A stretch of DNA of 64,000 nt from Norana najaformis (GCA_964023275.1 OZ029913.1:44700476-44764475); one strand, 5' to 3'. Positions 41,770-52,830 are shown, counted from the stretch's first letter. Made by a program: numbers and translations. Notes: a model not told the origin generated them from the sequence alone.

Positions 41770-42283
41770 AAATATCCTCACCTCACCCCAACCAGAAAAA
41801 TTCTAAAATAAATTAATTTTAGGAATTTTTGCGATAAAATATGCTCTGAGTCTAACTTTCTTTGATACTTAACTCATAAACTTCCGTCTCTATCTTCTAC
41901 CCATTTACAATCATTCTTACACACTCCCCGAAGACAAACAGTTTCCATTAAGAAATAAAATGTCGAGTTCCAATATTTAAAATCAGAGTACATCTCTACA
42001 TGGATTTACATATCTTTCCATCTGATAGCAAAAATAATCAAAGACACTGGTCAATAGCAGAGTCAATTAACTGAATGGCAACAATGTCAGACGAAACTGG
42101 GTCAGTAATAACCATGGTTGAATGTCTGGTTATATTTTGAGTTTCTGGAACTATCATAGTAGCCAACCAGTCTATGATACAATGGCTTACATGACAGCGC
42201 TTCATCGAAAACAACTTCCACAAAACCCACTAGACAGAAAGAAGTTACTTGATCACGAATACTTTACTAATATCTTGGATGAT
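41770..42283. other. No gene recognised
   Basis: AT-rich spacer between the copy 3 LTR edge and the post-integrase ORF of Gypsy-2. Confidence 0.4.
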
Positions 42284-42980
42284 TCATAACCTTGTAACAC
42301 AAATATTCTGAGATAAAAACTTGGACACAGTCTGGGCGGCCAGTGCCCAAACTCCAAAACTCCACAATAGTTCCATGGGCCAGAGCTTCAAGACTGGTCC
42401 TCTTCCTTTATCTGTTTCTGGGAGAGTACCTCGCCGATCCTCTTTAGAAGCCCAAGATGTCAACACCTCCTGTACCTGAGAAGTACAGGCTAGGGCCTGG
42501 ATGGTTGCCCAAATCACTGGTATCACTTCCGCCCGCTCCTTCATTATCGGGGACGTACTGGCTACGTCACCCAGATTTTGGTCCGTGACCCCAAGATGAT
42601 CTTGCATCAGACAGTAACCCAAAACTACCCAGACCATTCCTCCCGTATTTATCCGGAGGGACAGAGCCTCTGGACGCACCAATCTCGAACAGGGAGAAGA
42701 CATGGACAGTAAAGAGCTGGGATTGCGAACCATGGCCTCTATAGTACCACGTTCTCCTTCAATCGAGAGGGGGGAGCAGGGAAGGCGTTCCGGTTCCAGC
42801 CCGTCTAATTGTTCGACAGAGCTGAGCCTGTGCTTGTGGCAGCAGAGATTCCATTGACATAGAAGGGATCGCACTAACTGACGTCAAAACGAGATCGAAC
42901 CCTATACGCTCCGTTGGAGCATCTGCGCCTTCTACCGAAGCCGAATCCTCATCTAACATCGTGAAGAATACAGGCATCAT
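42284..42980 (-). CDS. Post-integrase accessory ORF of Gypsy-2
   Basis: Two overlapping frames. The first (42980-42759) has MLDEDSASVEGADAPTERIG; the second, 196 codons (42874-42284), carries AMVRNPSSLLSMSSPCSRLV, GGMVWVVLGYCLMQDHLGV, AEVIPVIWATIQALACT, LTSWASKEDRRGT, and LLWSFGVWALAAQTVSKFLS. These blocks recur in the same order at 16179-16980 behind Gypsy-3 integrase, so selection once kept this ORF. It contains two moderately hydrophobic segments, but no clear signal peptide or transmembrane helix. It occupies the env position. No known domain recognised. Confidence 0.6.
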
Positions 42981-43723
42981 TCTCTACTCTTGGCGCAATA
43001 ACGTTCAAAAACAGCTTGCATGCGATTACATGTTTCAATGACAAAATCATCATGGTTAGACATAACCACATTATTAATCTCAAGATCTCCGAGCACGAGA
43101 GCAATGGGCAGACAAACTTCCCTCATTAGAAACAACTTATTTGGGGTGTAACCCGTCCCTTCATGCTCAGTGGCACGATAAGCAGCTAAAGCAACGGGCA
43201 ACAGAACGTCCCAATTTTTCTGATTTGCGTTGATCACTTTCCCCAAAAGGGAGTTCAACGTTGTATGAAACCGCTCCACGATCCCATTGGTACTTGCCTT
43301 ATAGGGCGACGTCCGGATTTTGTCGATTTGAAGTCTTTGACAGAGTTCCAGCGCCGCTTCGAAGCACGGTCCTTGATCTGTTAAGATTTGTCGGGGACAG
43401 CCGTATCGAGCGAAGACCTGGTCAACCTTGACTCGTGCGACAGTCACGACTTCCTGATTTCGGATGGGGAACGCTTCCGCCCGACGCGTAAAATGATCGA
43501 TAACAATCAAGATGTAACGATGGCCTTTGCTGGAAGTCGGATGGGGACCGGTGATGTCGACCCCGAGGCATTCCATTAGTTCTCCCACTTGCATCATCTG
43601 CATTGGTCCTTGACGCGGAGGCTTTCCTCGAAGATACTGAGCACACACCGTACAACGTCTCAGTTGTATGCGCACATCCTCCCTCCGTCCAGGCCAGTAA
43701 GCACGCTTCTGTAACTGAGCCAA
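42977..43723 (-). pseudogene. Gypsy-2 integrase, catalytic core complete, C terminus cut
   Basis: 248 codons: AQLQKRAYWPGRREDVR, CTVCAQYLRGK (end of the zinc-binding region), then the DDE core with LGVDITGPHPTSSKGH (D), CPRQILTDQGPCFEA (D), and STNGIVERFHTTLNSLLG (E), followed by AAYRATEHEGTGYTPNKLFL. It stops at FERYCAKSRE, before the GPYxVxE C-terminal domain seen in Gypsy-3 and Gypsy-4, and runs into the accessory ORF, so the C-terminal part is deleted. Integrase inserts the cDNA into the genome. Confidence 0.9.
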
Positions 43724-43729
43724 AGTACG

Positions 43730-44158
43730 TCATATGCCCAGATAACCTCCTGACATTCCTTCGTGCGCGAGTTGAATCAGAACCGTTCGTCGACTCGGCG
43801 AAGGGATTAGCTGGTACCACCGCACCTCATTAGTATCCGCCTCCAACCACGTTCTGGTTAACAATCTATCCGTAACCATTAATTGAGGCCACTGAGCAAC
43901 TAGAGCTTTGATCGTTCCGCCAAGGGGACGCACCTCAGCCAGGGTCGGGGCATCTTCAGAATGAAGTTTTCTCTGAATAATCCAACCCAAATCGGGATCA
44001 GCGCATTGTTCTTCCAACAACGTTGTTCGGCCCCAGTTCGTTGACAAACCAGATCGACCAACCGAATTCTCAGTAGCTTCTCTAATCACATCGACATGAT
44101 GAGGCCGTCGTGACATGGCTGTGTGACGACCCTGCTCTGTGTTGTACCTCAAAATCAA
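43730..44158 (-). pseudogene. Gypsy-2 RNase H-integrase linker with His pair
   Basis: 142-codon frame: MSRRPHHVDVIREATENSVG, GRTTLLEEQCADPDLGWII, VTDRLLTRTWLEADTNEVRW, TVLIQLAHEGMSGGYLGI. The HEGMSGGYLG block is the first part of the HHCC zinc-binding domain (CTVC lies in the next frame). A frame change at about 43730 joins it to the integrase. Confidence 0.8.
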
Positions 44159-44507
44159 ACTTTTCTATTGACAACCACCAGGCCTGTTGTCCTATCGGCA
44201 ACGGTGTTCTTCTCAACCACTCTAAGGCCGAATGATATGTTCTCAACAGAAATCGTCTTCCGAGCAGGTACCGGCGATATGTTTTTAAGAAGTAAACAAC
44301 AGCCAGCAACTCTCGTCTCGTAACATCGTAGTTCCGTTCTGGCAACGAACAAACACGGTTGCCATAACTAATAACTCGTTCCTGACCATTTTGAACCTGA
44401 GACAATACGGCGCCTATGGCCTCTCCCGAAGCATCGGTATCTAGTATGTACATACTTTGATCCTCAGGTAACGCCAGTATCGGTGCCTGCATTAGAAGTC
44501 GTTTCAT
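44082..44507 (-). pseudogene. Gypsy-2 RNase H
   Basis: 141-codon frame: LALPEDQSMYILDTDASGEA, IGAVLSQVQNGQERVISYGN, NYDVTRRELLAVVYFLKTYR, RRFLLRTYHSALEWLRRTPL, FDFEVQHRAGSSHSHVTT. The DTDASG aspartate and the REL glutamate of the catalytic set are present; the usual RTDHxAL reads RTYHSAL, so an aspartate is lost. RNase H removes the RNA strand during reverse transcription. Frames change on both sides. Confidence 0.85.
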
Positions 44508-45660
44508 TTCTTGAAATGCGGACCCACAATCGTCATTCCAGCAAAATTTACTCCTTTCTTTGTCATAGCGTGAAGTGGTTGTGCTACTTTAGCGAAGTCA
44601 GGCACAAACTTGCGATAATACTAGCATAAGCCAAGGGACGCCCGTACATCACGAATTTTACGTGGACTTGGCCAACTGTTCACGGCTTCGACTTTTTCTT
44701 GATCAGTCGTAATTCCTTCCTCGCTGATAACATGACCCAAAAATAGAACACGCCTCTTTAGCAGGTGGCACTTGGACGGTTTCAGTTTCAAGTTAGCCGC
44801 CGCTAGCCTCTGTAGCACTCGATCCAACCGTTCCAGATGCGTATCAAGGCCGGCAGCAAATACGATTACGTCATCTAAGTAAACTAAACACGCCCCATAG
44901 TTGAGCCCAGCCATAACCAAGTTTATCATGCGGAGAAAGTCGCGGGACTGTTGCACAAGCCGAACGGAAGCACTCGGAACTGGAAACTCCCACGTCGAGT
45001 GACGAAATCCGTTTTATGCCGATCACGTGAATGCACTGCGAGCTGGAAGTAACCGGCCCGAAGATCAAACGTGCTAAACCACCGCGCTCCACCGAGAGTG
45101 TCCAGGCTTTCGCTGATCAGCGGAAGAGGGTAGGCGTCCTTTCTAGTCTTCGCGTTCACAGCCCAATAATCAACACAGAAACGAGGTGTGCCGTCTCTCT
45201 TCTGAACCATAACCACGTTACTTGCCCAATCCGACATTGAGGGCTCAATGAGTCTCTGTTGCAACATCTGATTCACCTGTTCGTCGATAATCGGTAGCAA
45301 CGTCAACGGTTGACGACGAAGAGGCTGACGTACCGGTAGTTCGCTCCCCGTGTCAATTTCATGTTGAAGCACGTCCGTAAAGCCTAAGTCCCATTCACTC
45401 AGAGAGAAGGCGTTGCGGTGTTCCAGAATTAGTTGGCGCAGTCGAAGTTTTGCATCAGGTGGCACATCTTCCGCTACTTCTGTCCATAAGGGCGAAAGAA
45501 TCGACTCAGCTTCCTCCTCTGTTGCCTCTTTATTAGTTGCACTCACCGTCGCACATCGGACGGCGACTTCTCCGCTATTCTCCATGTCGATAACTATAAC
45601 TTCTTCGGCCAAGCACTGCAATCCTCTTTTCACTTGAATATCTTTGGATGTCGGGTTCAT
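44508..45660 (-). pseudogene. Gypsy-2 reverse transcriptase, one main frame change
   Basis: First frame (45660-44926, 244 codons): MNPTSKDIQVKRGLQCLAEE, ELPVRQPLRRQPLTLLPIID, IEPSMSDWASNVVMVQKRDG, ARWFSTFDLRAGYFQLAVHS (motif A), FQFRVLPFGLCNSPATF (motif B). Second frame (44956-44621): INLVMAGLNYGACLVYLDDV (motif C, YLDD intact), LKPSKCHLLKRRVLFLGHVI (motifs D-E), VNSWPSPRKIRDVRASLGLC. The frame changes between motifs B and C near 44940, and a stop follows GLC. All RT catalytic aspartates are present, making this the best Gypsy RT in the window. Confidence 0.9.
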
Positions 45661-46303
45661 GACCCGTACAGCCGTACAGCCAAATCCACAGTTCTAGTCG
45701 GTAGAAGCGTGCCTGTAATAACTAATCCCGTTTCCATGACTTGCGGTTGTGTGGCCCAGTCACTTTGACCTACTTTCAAGTTTGGCAGAATGGCATAGGC
45801 CTCTAAGTCCATTTCACTCAATGCCGGAACCTTTAAGTCACAAGCAACGGCTATTTTCCGACATCCTCCCATACGACACTGACTATAGACCGGAAAGACG
45901 TAGCCTTGGATTCTGATCCAGCGATCTCCGAAATTCCACTAGCTCTCTGTTGTTCTAGCCATTCCAGTCCCAATATTATTTCACTTAGCTGTTCAGTTTC
46001 CAGACACGGTACATCAAATCTATAGTCGCCGGCTTCACATTTAAGAACGGTTTCCCCAAGTACTACAATAGCAGTTCCATTGGCGGCCGCAATTGCTGAG
46101 ATCTGGTTATGTTCTCTGCTCTCACAAACGACGTCGGAGCTAAACACACTTCGCTCCCAGTGTCAATCAAGGTTAAGGTGGGACGCCCGTTCACTTTCAG
46201 TGGAAGATAAGCATTAGTACTTCCACTAATATAGCGGAGATTTGCTGCCTCTTATTGGACCAGGTAGAGTCTCTTGTCGATAGGGACAGCTGATCAGTAA
46301 TGG
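45661..46303 (-). pseudogene. Gypsy-2 retropepsin and end of Gag
   Basis: Minus strand: ISGSTNAYLPLKVNGRP, then LTLIDTGSEVCLAPTSFV (active site DTG at about 46165-46173), NGTAIVVLGETVLKCEAG, LSEIILGLEWLEQQRA. A frameshift near 45940 and another near 45660 precede the RT. The start near 46300 has a TGHY remnant of a Gag zinc knuckle; the rest of gag is missing, replaced by the LTR-like block. Confidence 0.85.
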
Positions 46304-47432
46304 CCAGTGTAGCGACTCCCCTCTCACCGTATCCTCACTCTAAGCTCTTACTCCCTCACTTCCACTTAAAGTGTGCATTAAAGAGGGTATCGCGGCTGCT
46401 ATCAGGAATCTACTGCTGGACTTGCCTAGATAAAATATATATAATAAAAAGCAATATAATAGTTAAGTCTTAACTAACCTACTTATGGCCAGCATTTCTA
46501 ATTACCTTAAAGTTAAATTTTACTGGTACCTCCCTCACGGTGGTCGGCAGGTTTCTTGTTCTTTGTCCTTTGAAGAAAGTTCCTTTGTACGATGGAGAGG
46601 CGCCTTATCCAAACAAGACAGACGACGCTTATCAAACTCTAGGTGGCTCTTGATGAATTCCACCATTCCGCCAACCGTCTCTCACGAAATGTGCCTCCGA
46701 CTTGCACACAGTTCTATACACAACGATCTTTGGCAGTCTCTGTTTGCAGTCGCACTTAGCCAAGGCGATTCACAGTTTGCCCTCAGCTTTGTTTCAAACT
46801 GTAGAAACCAACACTCTGTTTCTCTAATTTTAACGAGTCATCAGACCGACCGTTGACATCGCCGTCACTTCAAAACGAGACTCGGAGTTTGCGAGTGTCC
46901 TCACGATGAGAGGACCTTCCGATTCAGCGCCAGACGCAGAACTGATCTCTCAGGGTAGCTCAGTCCAGCCCTACCCTGGCTCAGTACAGCCTCAGCACAG
47001 TACACGCCAGTTTAGCGTTCCCCTTCCCACATTCCCTTTGCCGTCGCCCCTTTCCCCACCTATATATACATATATATATATACATATATATGCACATATT
47101 GCAATGCTGGCCGTGGTTAGACAAATATAAATCTAAAGTCTCTAGACTACGCATGCAACATATATCTATCACTATCTATATACATATATGTACACTGTCA
47201 GTGAATCACCCGCTTCTCTAAGACAGGATGTGGGCCTACAGGAGAATCGCTACAGCCAGTTTGTTGACATTCAAAGCATCGGTCGTTTGACCGTCCCGAC
47301 CTCCAATTTCAGTTCCTCCGACCTCTTCCATTAACGTAGCAGGAATTCCTTGGTTCCTCTTGACCGGAATTCGCATTTACCAATGGCGGAGTCCACTGCC
47401 GATATGGACAAGACCATTTCCGTTACAATACA
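46304..47432 (-). repeat. Candidate long LTR
   Basis: Plus ends TGTAGCGACTCCCC and CATTTCCGTTACA resemble the LTR edges at 39722 and 41769 (CATTTCCGYTACA). 1129 bp is long and the block includes an ATAC/TA microsatellite at 47059-47098; it may contain an insertion. No target duplication was found. It replaces the Gypsy-2 gag. Confidence 0.35.
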
Positions 47433-47900
47433 TACTCATAATCATTTGTTTTGTAGCTGTAGGACTATACGGTAATTGACAACTGCGTCTCTGAGTGACT
47501 AGTTTGTGGATTCAGCTCAGTGGCGGATCCAGGATTAGGCCTACTTGCGTGGAGGGGAGAGACTTGACATCCCATCCTAAGAATCATCGTAGGCACCTGC
47601 TCTTACAACAATTATCTGACCTATCATACAAACTCGCCAACACTCACTGGTCAGCTACATCGGTTGAAGCTTACGTCAGTCAAAGCGCCTCTGTGTGTAA
47701 GGGTGCCGGTTCGCATACCGATAGTGGCCATACTTCAGAGATTTAAACCTCAGGCTAGCACAGTCCGTAGGCCCTACACGGGGACGTTATATGGCGTGGC
47801 GCCCATTCAGACTGGCAGCGGTTGTGAAGGATCTCGCCCGATAAATTCATTGATAATTAGCAGGGTCGAGGCCATACTGTCGCTATAGAGAACCGTCAAC
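47433..47900. other. No gene recognised
   Basis: Short plus-strand frames without motifs. AGTGGCGGATCCAGGA at 47519-47534 resembles a DNA-transposon terminus, unpaired here. Confidence 0.35.
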
Positions 47901-47904
47901 ATTT

Positions 47905-48215
47905 ACATTTCATCCCTCACTATCTCTGCGCAGGTTTTACACTCAAAACTGAAGCACTCCTCTTACACAAATCCTATCCTGATTCCTTTGCTTTCCCTGG
48001 CCCTCTTGCCGTTTTAATTCCAAGGACCATCCACCGTAGCCGTCAGTCTGCCTGTCTGACCACTGCCTCCTAAGTACGGTATTTAGGAGGCACTGATCTG
48101 ACACTTCTGGCCTATCAATTTTGTTTGACTGAACGCATGTGAATATCTGGTCCCCGCGACTTAGCTTTCGTGAAGCGCAATAGAAATTGAGTTAACGATT
48201 GCGATAGGTCTACTT
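47905..48215 (+). repeat. LINE 3' tail repeat, copy A
   Basis: Shares TTTTACACTCAAAACTGAA, GTAGCCGTC and the core at 48127-48170 (GACTGAACGCATGTGAAT, ending ACTTAGCTTTC) with copies B and C. Confidence 0.7.
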
Positions 48216-48483
48216 GTCAGTCGTCAGGTGCGCTGCGGTGCATAGGCGCTACAACGTGACACAACGTTCAATAGTTCTTGAGCTGTGTAATATTGGTCCT
48301 TAACAGATTAATGGCGTAGTTAAGCAAGGCTCCTAACTTAAAAGGCCGTGAATTAAGGCACAAAATCGTAAATGATGTGCCGTTAAAGCCAATCAAGCAT
48401 AGACTAAGCATGCACTTCTGAATTTTTCTGCAACATTCCAATGTAATGTTACGGCTTCATCTGAGTAAAATTGACGTGTGTTG

Positions 48484-48650
48484 CCCTTCCCCACGTCTCA
48501 TTTTCCGATTCAATCGCGAACACCAACCACCATAGCCGTCCGACTGTCTGACTTGGATTTTATCTGGAACGAACCATTCTTGTCTATCGACTTTGTTTTG
48601 GCTGAGCGCATGCGAATAAGCTGGTTCCCGCTACTTAGCTTTCGATTTCT
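48484..48650 (+). repeat. LINE 3' tail repeat, copy B
   Basis: Core 48600-48644 with GCTGAGCGCATGCGAATA, ending ACTTAGCTTTCG. It ends within a few bases of the left arm of the inverted repeat. Confidence 0.7.
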
Positions 48651-48653
48651 TTA

Positions 48654-48859
48654 GATTTACCGACCAACTCCGATTCGTATGATATTATACCTGATGATAG
48701 GTTTCAACATGAGTATACCAACGCGCCTATTCACGTCTTCTGCTTACTATCCTGCGATTTTATACGAATTTTTAAAGTTCGCCACTTTCTGCGTAAATAT
48801 CGCCATTCTGCCATTTGGAATCCGGGAGTATTGATCGCAAGCCGGAGGTCGCGCGCAAC
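48654..48859 (+). repeat. Left arm of a 205-bp inverted repeat
   Basis: From GATTTACCGACCAACTCC to GGTCGCGCGCAAC. The reverse complement of 50936-51140, with about a dozen differences by eye. Confidence 0.92.
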
Positions 48860-48984
48860 CATAGATGTAGTAGCACTAGATACGGCATTGAGCCAGTTAC
48901 GTCATGGGTTTTGTATTGAGTATTTTTTTGTAATGAGTATTTTTTTATAAAGAAATTCATAGGCATATACATAAATATTTTAAC

Positions 48985-49023
48985 AATTAAGTTTCATAAT
49001 TAAGTTTCATAATTAAGTTTCAT
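48985..49023 (+). repeat. 13-bp tandem repeat, three exact copies
   Basis: AATTAAGTTTCAT repeated three times without mismatch. Confidence 0.95.
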
Positions 49024-49125
49024 AATGCAATCAGTTTTGGCCATTGTTGTATCACTTCGAAGGTTCTTCTGCGCCAAAGTTGTGGTGATAAGATTTCTGG
49101 TATAAGGCTGAAATTTAATGGTTAT

Positions 49126-50733
49126 TTGTTATGTGATAAATTTCTTCTTCCTAGTTCTTCTCCTCCAGTCTTGGATTACTTTCTGCCAACAACTCTTGCG
49201 GAGGTCCGCAGACTCATATTTTCTTCACCTGACAAAACCTCTCTCCTAGACACCATTCCCACTTCTAACCTAAAAGAATGTTTTGATGTCCTTGGTCCAA
49301 CCATTACATAAATTATCAATTTCTCATTGCTTGAGGGATCCTTTCCTTCTGATTTTGCTCATGCCATAGTTCAGCCTCTGCTAAAGAAACCTTCTCTCGA
49401 TCCAAGTGACCTGTCTAATTACAGACCCATCTCAACTTTGAATTTTATATCTAAAATTCTTGAACGGGTAGTTTTGAATCGTATGCAAGCTCACCTTTCT
49501 TCTAACCCACTAATTTCTCCATTTCAGTCTGCATACCGTAAATTTCATTAAACAGAATCTGCCCTGCTTGCTGTTCATAACGACATCATGTGCTCCATGG
49601 ATAAGGGTAAGGCGACTGCACTTGTTCTCCTTGATTTGTCTGCTGCCTTTGATACTGTCGACCACTCTCTCCTTTTGCATCGTCTTCAACATTGGTTTGG
49701 AGTTTCTGGTCCTGCCCTACACTGGTTTGCTACTTACCTCAGCCCTCGCATCAATCTGTATATTTAAATGGACATTATTCAGCTAGTGCCTTGTTGACCT
49801 GTGGCATTCCACAGGGTTCTGTACTTGGTCCTCTTTTGTTTACATTATACACCACACCTCTAAGTACCCTGCTAGACAATCATTCACTGGGATATCATTT
49901 CTATGCTGATGACACCCAAATCTACATCTCATTTGACAGTTTGACTTGCCACTGGTCTGTGCAGCTGTTGTCTGATGCCTTTGAAGAGCTGCAGTCTTGG
50001 ATGGCAGCAAATAAACTTCTCCTTAACCCCTCGAAGACTGAATTTCTACTGCTTGGCACTCCTCAGCAACTTAAGAAATTCAAATGGCTTAAATCTGTAA
50101 AACTGGGTGATTCACTCATCGAGATGACTGATACTGCTCTTGACTTGGGTGTTGTTTTCGATTCAACCACGTCCCTCACAAACTATGTAAATGGTATTTG
50201 TAAGTCATCATATATGTATATTCGAGACATATGCAGAATTAGGCATTATGTCCCCATGTCTTCCAGAATATCCTTGGCTAACGCATTGGTCTCCAGTCGT
50301 CTTGACTATTGTAACTCCATTCTTGTTGGTGCAGAAACTCCAAAGAGTTCAGAACTCCTTGGCTAGAGCCATAACAAATACTTTTAAATATGAGCATATA
50401 ACCCCTGTGCTTAAATCTTTACATTGGCTTCCTGTTCAGCAAAGGATTTGTTTTAAATTGGCACTTACAATTTATAAAACTTTGAACTATGACCAACCAC
50501 AATACTTGAAATCAATCCTTATTCCCCAGACTTACCATTATTCTGCAAGGTCATCTGATTGTCTTTCTCTGGTCATACCTTGGGCTAGAACTGTTCTCGG
50601 TAAACATGCATTTTCGGTTGCTGGACCAAAATTTTGGAATTCCCTCCCTGTGTCTGTTCGTTCTGCTCAGTCGCTCCTGTCATTTCGTTCTCAACTTAAA
50701 ACTTACCTGTTTCAAATTGCTTATCCACCATAG
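49126..50733 (+). pseudogene. LINE ORF2 RT (CR1/L2-like), frameshifted
   Basis: Plus-strand frames in order: LAEVRRLIFSSPDKT, LLKKPSLDPSDLSNYRPIST and FISKILERVVLNRMQ (motifs 1-2), [20 protein letters not shown] (A), CGIPQGSVLGPLLFTLYTTP (B), YHFYADDTQIY (C), LLNPSKTEFLLLG (D), LVSSRLDYCNSILVG, then ITPVLKSLHWLPVQQRICFK, FSVAGPKFWNSLPVSVR and KTYLFQIAYPP. A stop near 49310, a stop before motif A (49550) and frame changes near 49770 and 50345 make it dead. It is 5'-truncated and lies between the two arms of the 205-bp inverted repeat. Confidence 0.88.
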
Positions 50734-50935
50734 GCTGCCTCTCTGTCGTGCGGACTGACCTTCTGGATATCGACCTGATTGTGGCTTGGTTTTGGTGTGC
50801 CATCGGTTGATGCCTTGTGCATCAGACACTGGCGCATTAGAAGTTGCTAATTATTATGTGCAACATACCATGTACATACAAATATACATGTATGTTGCGT
50901 GTTACCTCTTGCTGGCGATGTACACTCTGGGCATC

Positions 50936-51140
50936 GTTGCGCGCGACCTCCGGCTTGCGATCAATACTCCCGGATTCCAAATGGCGGATGTCGATATTTA
51001 CGCTTGAAGTGGCGAATTTTAAAATTTCGTATAAAATCGCAGGATAGTAAGCAGAAGACGGGAATAGGCGCGTTGGAATACTCATGTTGAAACCTATCAT
51101 CAGGTTTAATATCATACGAATCGGAGTTGGTCGGTAAATC
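50936..51140 (-). repeat. Right arm of the 205-bp inverted repeat
   Basis: Inverse of 48654-48859. Ends 142 bp before the POMK start codon. Confidence 0.92.
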
Positions 51141-51282
51141 ATTAGTCGTACCACGAATAATGTACAGTAGAATTGGGGAAACAAATTACCAGGAATTTGT
51201 TAATAGTTACGAGAAATGTAGTGCGCCTAATAAACCATATTTCATTCTGCGTAGTGACCTATCGCCACCAATCAAGTAGCCT

Positions 51283-52830
51283 ATGGGCAGGTGGTTGATT
51301 GCATTAACGAGCCCAGTTTTTGTGGCCGTTATAACATGGTATGCAATTCATAACCAGTCTGTAGAAAAACTGTGTTCATTGGATTTGGAACGGGACGAAG
51401 TAGACAGATGCCGCCTGCTCTGCCCACATGGATACTTCAGTCTTGTGGGAATGAAAGAATGTCTTCCTTGGCTGACATGTTCAGACTTTGCAATGATTAA
51501 TCCTCTGCTGATGATTGGGGGTGGTGCTGTAAAGACGGTATGATTCAGTTTCATTTACTTTGTTTCTTCTAAAAGTAACAACTTGATCATATTTTGGGTA
51601 TATTTGACATCGACACTGAGAAAACTTTGCATAATGTGAGCTACTAAAGAAACATTTAGAGGCTGTTTGTCAGGGACTTGATGAAGATCTGCAGCTACAA
51701 TGCACATTGGTTTTTCTAAAACAATTGCTGTATAAATTATGTCAGTACAATTCTACAGTCAGAATTGACACAGTTTCTGTTGGTGTCTGGTTGGTGCAAT
51801 ACTGGTTACTGCATGTGTGCAGGTGCGTGCGGGTGTGTGGTTTGTGAGATGTAAGCTGGTCATGAGAAATGCAGTATTGTATTGTATGTATCCAGTTTTT
51901 ACTAGAAACCATCATTTCTGTTGGGCCATAACCTGATATAACAATCCAATAACAGAGACACAACAACCAAGGGTAAAGATGTTGCCAGAGGGCATTGGCT
52001 GTCATATGAATTTATTTATAAAAGACTTGCTTTTCAGAGCCACAGTTTTGCCAATACAGTTTAGTGCTAGAACTGAGGGACTCCTTTATTCTGTTTAGGT
52101 CTATTTGGCTGACTGGCAGGGTCATGAGGTAGTACTGAATCAACTGGCTGAACCCCTCTACAAGGAAGACTTCCAACACGGATTGCAGATGCTAGCCTCA
52201 TTTAATCCGCATCCATATGTGACTCAGCTTGTGGGTCATTGTAAGGATGAGTACATCACTGAATATCACAGGCACCGGTCAGCTGAGTACCTCCTTGAAT
52301 CGCTGCAGACAGAGAAATTACGCAAGTATGACACTTTGGCTCGTCGGTTCAGCATGTGCATAAATTATGTGGAGCTGTTAGTCTTCCTGCACAACAGTTC
52401 GCTTGGCACACGAGTCATGTGCGACTCCAATGATCTTGCTAAAACCCTGAATCAACTGTTGGTGACTGTTGATTTGCGGCTGATCCTCAATGACCTGGAT
52501 GCGCTGCCAGAGGTGATTTTGCCTAATGGAAAGATAAAATGTGGCCAGAGAGAAATCGTTGGTGACTTCGCAGCCCCGGAGCAACGATGGCCATTTGGTG
52601 ATCGGCCGTTTGATGACAGTGATTTGCTGCCATATGATGAGAAGTCTGATGTCTGGAAAGTTCCAGATGTGTGTCAACATTTTCTTCGGAACCATCCGGA
52701 TGCACAAACTCTGGTATTTCACCTTTTCAAAATCCATCGGAAATGTAAGATCGAAAATCCTGCCTTTAGGGCCAGCGCAATGGATGTACTTCTGGAATAT
52801 AAGAAAGTCCGCAAAAAATTTGAACTGTAA
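51283..52830 (+). CDS. POMK: Protein O-mannose kinase, two exons
   Basis: Exon 1 51283-51537, exon 2 52099-52830; the intron (561 bp) has GTATGA and TTCTGTTTAG borders, phase 0. Product 328 residues, near the vertebrate size of about 350. Residues 5-22 form a signal-anchor helix, as in this type II ER/Golgi enzyme. Cys43, 47, 60 and 66 fit the conserved Cys segment before the kinase fold. The Gly-rich loop is GGGAVK (79-84); the catalytic-loop equivalent is MCDSND (192-197, Asp194), the metal-binding block NDLDALP (216-222), and the APE motif AAPEQ (243-247). Known role: phosphorylates O-mannose on alpha-dystroglycan core M3 glycan. No stop or frameshift, so likely functional. An inverted-repeat arm lies just upstream of the ATG. 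Confidence 0.92.

Noticed and set aside
47517..47535. DNA-transposon terminus (AGTGGCGGATCCAGG)
   Set aside because: The word resembles known termini but no inverse partner or target duplication was found nearby.
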